A DNA stretch of 7,749 nt from contig JAEYON010000046.1 of NCBI GenBank assembly GCA_023411645.1, forward strand, positions 1-7,749, given 5' to 3'. The notes beneath the pieces are model-generated. The model saw only the letters and a program-made list of their open reading frames with translations, was not told the DNA's origin and made no database searches. The first letter of the stretch is position 1. Each line of letters starts with the position of its first letter. This DNA comes from Bacillota bacterium (GTDB lineage: Bacteria > Bacillota > Clostridia > Acetivibrionales > DTU013). The position numbers and the translations under genes are program-made. Positions 6,647-7,749 of the stretch are shown piece by piece.

Positions 6647-6676
6647 GTGTGTCTGCTCGACTGTGGTAATGACTAA
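6647..6676 (+). other. possible 9-codon leader ORF overlapping the MutS-like start
   Basis: GTG at 6647 starts a frame of nine codons (VCLLDCGND as read, first residue Met if used) ending at TAA 6674-6676. It has the best-placed ribosome site in the region. Its stop lies 8 bases inside the next gene, whose ATG is at 6669, an arrangement that permits translational coupling by re-initiation. It may instead be chance, with the MutS-like protein starting at an upstream in-frame TTG (6624) or GTG (6663). Confidence 0.3.
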
Positions 6677-7749
6677 ATTTGAGGAATTTGAAAAACAGTA
6701 TAATAGGTGCATACAGCAAGAAGCACAGAAGCGGAAGCAGGCAGATCGTGCGGGAAATTTGCGGCTGCTGACTTTCCTCGCAGGAGCAGCCGTGACAATT
6801 TTTCTTTTTGTTAGAACGGAGCAGTTACTCGGTGTTCTATCTCTGTCTGTTTTCCTTGCGGTGTTCATTTTTCTGATTGTTCGGCACAAAAGGCTGTCCC
6901 GTGAGATGGAAATATTGGGCTGCAAGGCACAGGTCAATCGCATGTATATGGAAAGGATGCGTTCCGGTTGGACGGAATTTGATGATTCCGGCAGTGAATT
7001 TGTCAATAAGGATAATCCATTTACGGGCGATCTGGATATCTTCGGCCCCAAATCTTTGTTCCAATGGATTTGCGCGGCAAAGTCCCATTATGGAAGAATT
7101 AAGCTAAAAGAACTGCTGGAAGAACCGGAAAAGACTATAAAGGCAATAAAACAGCGTCAGGATGCAGTGAAGGAGCTTTCTGAAAAGACGAATTTTTGTC
7201 AGAACCTCCAGAGTGAAGGAATGCTCGCAAAAGGGGTCGGCATTGATCCTGAGAAGCTGCTGACCTATGCGGAGGATCAGACAGCTCGTTATAAAAACAA
7301 GCGGATCATCAATCTATTTTATATATTACCTGGATCTTTTATCGTAACGCTTATCCTTTGGCTCCTTGGAGACTCTGTTCCGCTGTTTGTTCCGCTCCTG
7401 ATCCTAACTGTGCAAATGATCATCTTTGCGGCCGGCTTTATAAAAAATTCTGAGATCGTCAATATGGTCTACGGCCTGAAAAAACACTTGGGCGCATATG
7501 GCAGCCTGCTCCGGCTGATCGAACAGGAGCAGTTCAAGGATGAATATCTGTCTGGACTCAGACAAGAATTGTACTCGGGGAAGGGATCTGCCTCCGAATC
7601 ACTTAAGAAGCTGGAGAGTATCGCAAACGCAGTTGATGTAAAATATAGCACTGTTTTGTATTTTATTCTTAACGCTGCTTTGCTGTGGGATTACCACTGT
7701 GTTTTTGCATTGGAGGAATGGAAAGAGCTGTATGGAGGACATATCAGGG
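6669..7749 (+). CDS. MutS-family protein with membrane segments, N-terminal 360 residues (3' end outside window)
   Basis: An open frame from ATG 6669 to the window edge with no stop. It resembles the clostridial MutS-related proteins of about 600 residues that carry membrane helices before a C-terminal MutS ATPase domain. Seen here: an N-terminal polar helix, two hydrophobic segments (about 31-48 and 53-71), then the family signature with NPFTGDLDIFG (116-126), SLFQW and GRIKLKELL (142-150). A helical lever-like region with KQRQDAVKEL (161-170) follows, then two more hydrophobic segments (about 213-233 and 237-256) and the NAALLWDYH motif (345-353) of the core domain. The Walker A and B ATPase motifs would lie beyond the window and are not seen. 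Family members are annotated as mismatch-repair-like, but the membrane segments make classical repair doubtful. The start is uncertain because the ATG lacks a ribosome site at normal distance; TTG 6624 and GTG 6663 are in-frame alternatives. The gene follows the LTA-synthase-like gene by 52 bases. Confidence 0.78.
   Translation, partial: MTKFEEFEKQYNRCIQQEAQKRKQADRAGNLRLLTFLAGAAVTIFLFVRTEQLLGVLSLSVFLAVFIFLIVRHKRLSREMEILGCKAQVNRMYMERMRSGWTEFDDSGSEFVNKDNPFTGDLDIFGPKSLFQWICAAKSHYGRIKLKELLEEPEKTIKAIKQRQDAVKELSEKTNFCQNLQSEGMLAKGVGIDPEKLLTYAEDQTARYKNKRIINLFYILPGSFIVTLILWLLGDSVPLFVPLLILTVQMIIFAAGFIKNSEIVNMVYGLKKHLGAYGSLLRLIEQEQFKDEYLSGLRQELYSGKGSASESLKKLESIANAVDVKYSTVLYFILNAALLWDYHCVFALEEWKELYGGHIR

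Noticed and set aside
6476..7051. 191-codon open frame on the minus strand
   Set aside because: It lies antisense to the end of the LTA-synthase-like gene and the start of the MutS-like gene. Its translation resembles no family and is rich in Ser, Arg and Cys.

Overview
The window looks like chromosomal DNA of a Gram-positive anaerobe of the Clostridia, most like Lachnospiraceae or a close relative. This is inferred from the mix of protein families (MATE pump, dCache histidine kinase, clostridial-type sirtuin, LTA-synthase-like membrane enzyme, membrane-bound MutS-like protein), from the strong AGGAGG-type ribosome binding sites, and from a TTG start. The organism is not proven. No rRNA, tRNA, CRISPR array, insertion sequence or phage gene was seen.

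Layout: (1) Bases 1-618, plus strand, are the C-terminal half of a MATE-family efflux transporter whose start lies outside the window. (2) Bases 619-729 are a short convergent gap with a weak terminator candidate. (3) Bases 730-2559, minus strand, encode a complete membrane-bound sensor histidine kinase (dCache sensor, HAMP, HisKA, HATPase) with no response regulator beside it. (4) Bases 2560-2842 are a divergent intergenic region. It holds a clear extended -10 promoter for the kinase and a weaker candidate promoter for the sirtuin. (5) From 2843 onward four genes run on the plus strand: a class III (Sir2) NAD-dependent deacylase, a geranylgeranyl-reductase-like FAD oxidoreductase 41 bases further on, an LTA-synthase/sulfatase-fold membrane enzyme, and the N-terminal 360 residues of a MutS-family protein with four predicted membrane segments. 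That last gene runs off the right edge.

How the genes work together: the sirtuin and flavoprotein are close enough to share a transcript. The LTA-synthase-like gene and the MutS-like gene are also close (52 bases) and may be translationally linked through a 9-codon mini-ORF. No single pathway obviously joins all of them. I did not find a convincing new system here. The items most worth a second look are the membrane-anchored MutS-like protein with its odd translation start, the orphan sensor kinase, and the variant residues in the FAD oxidoreductase and the sirtuin.
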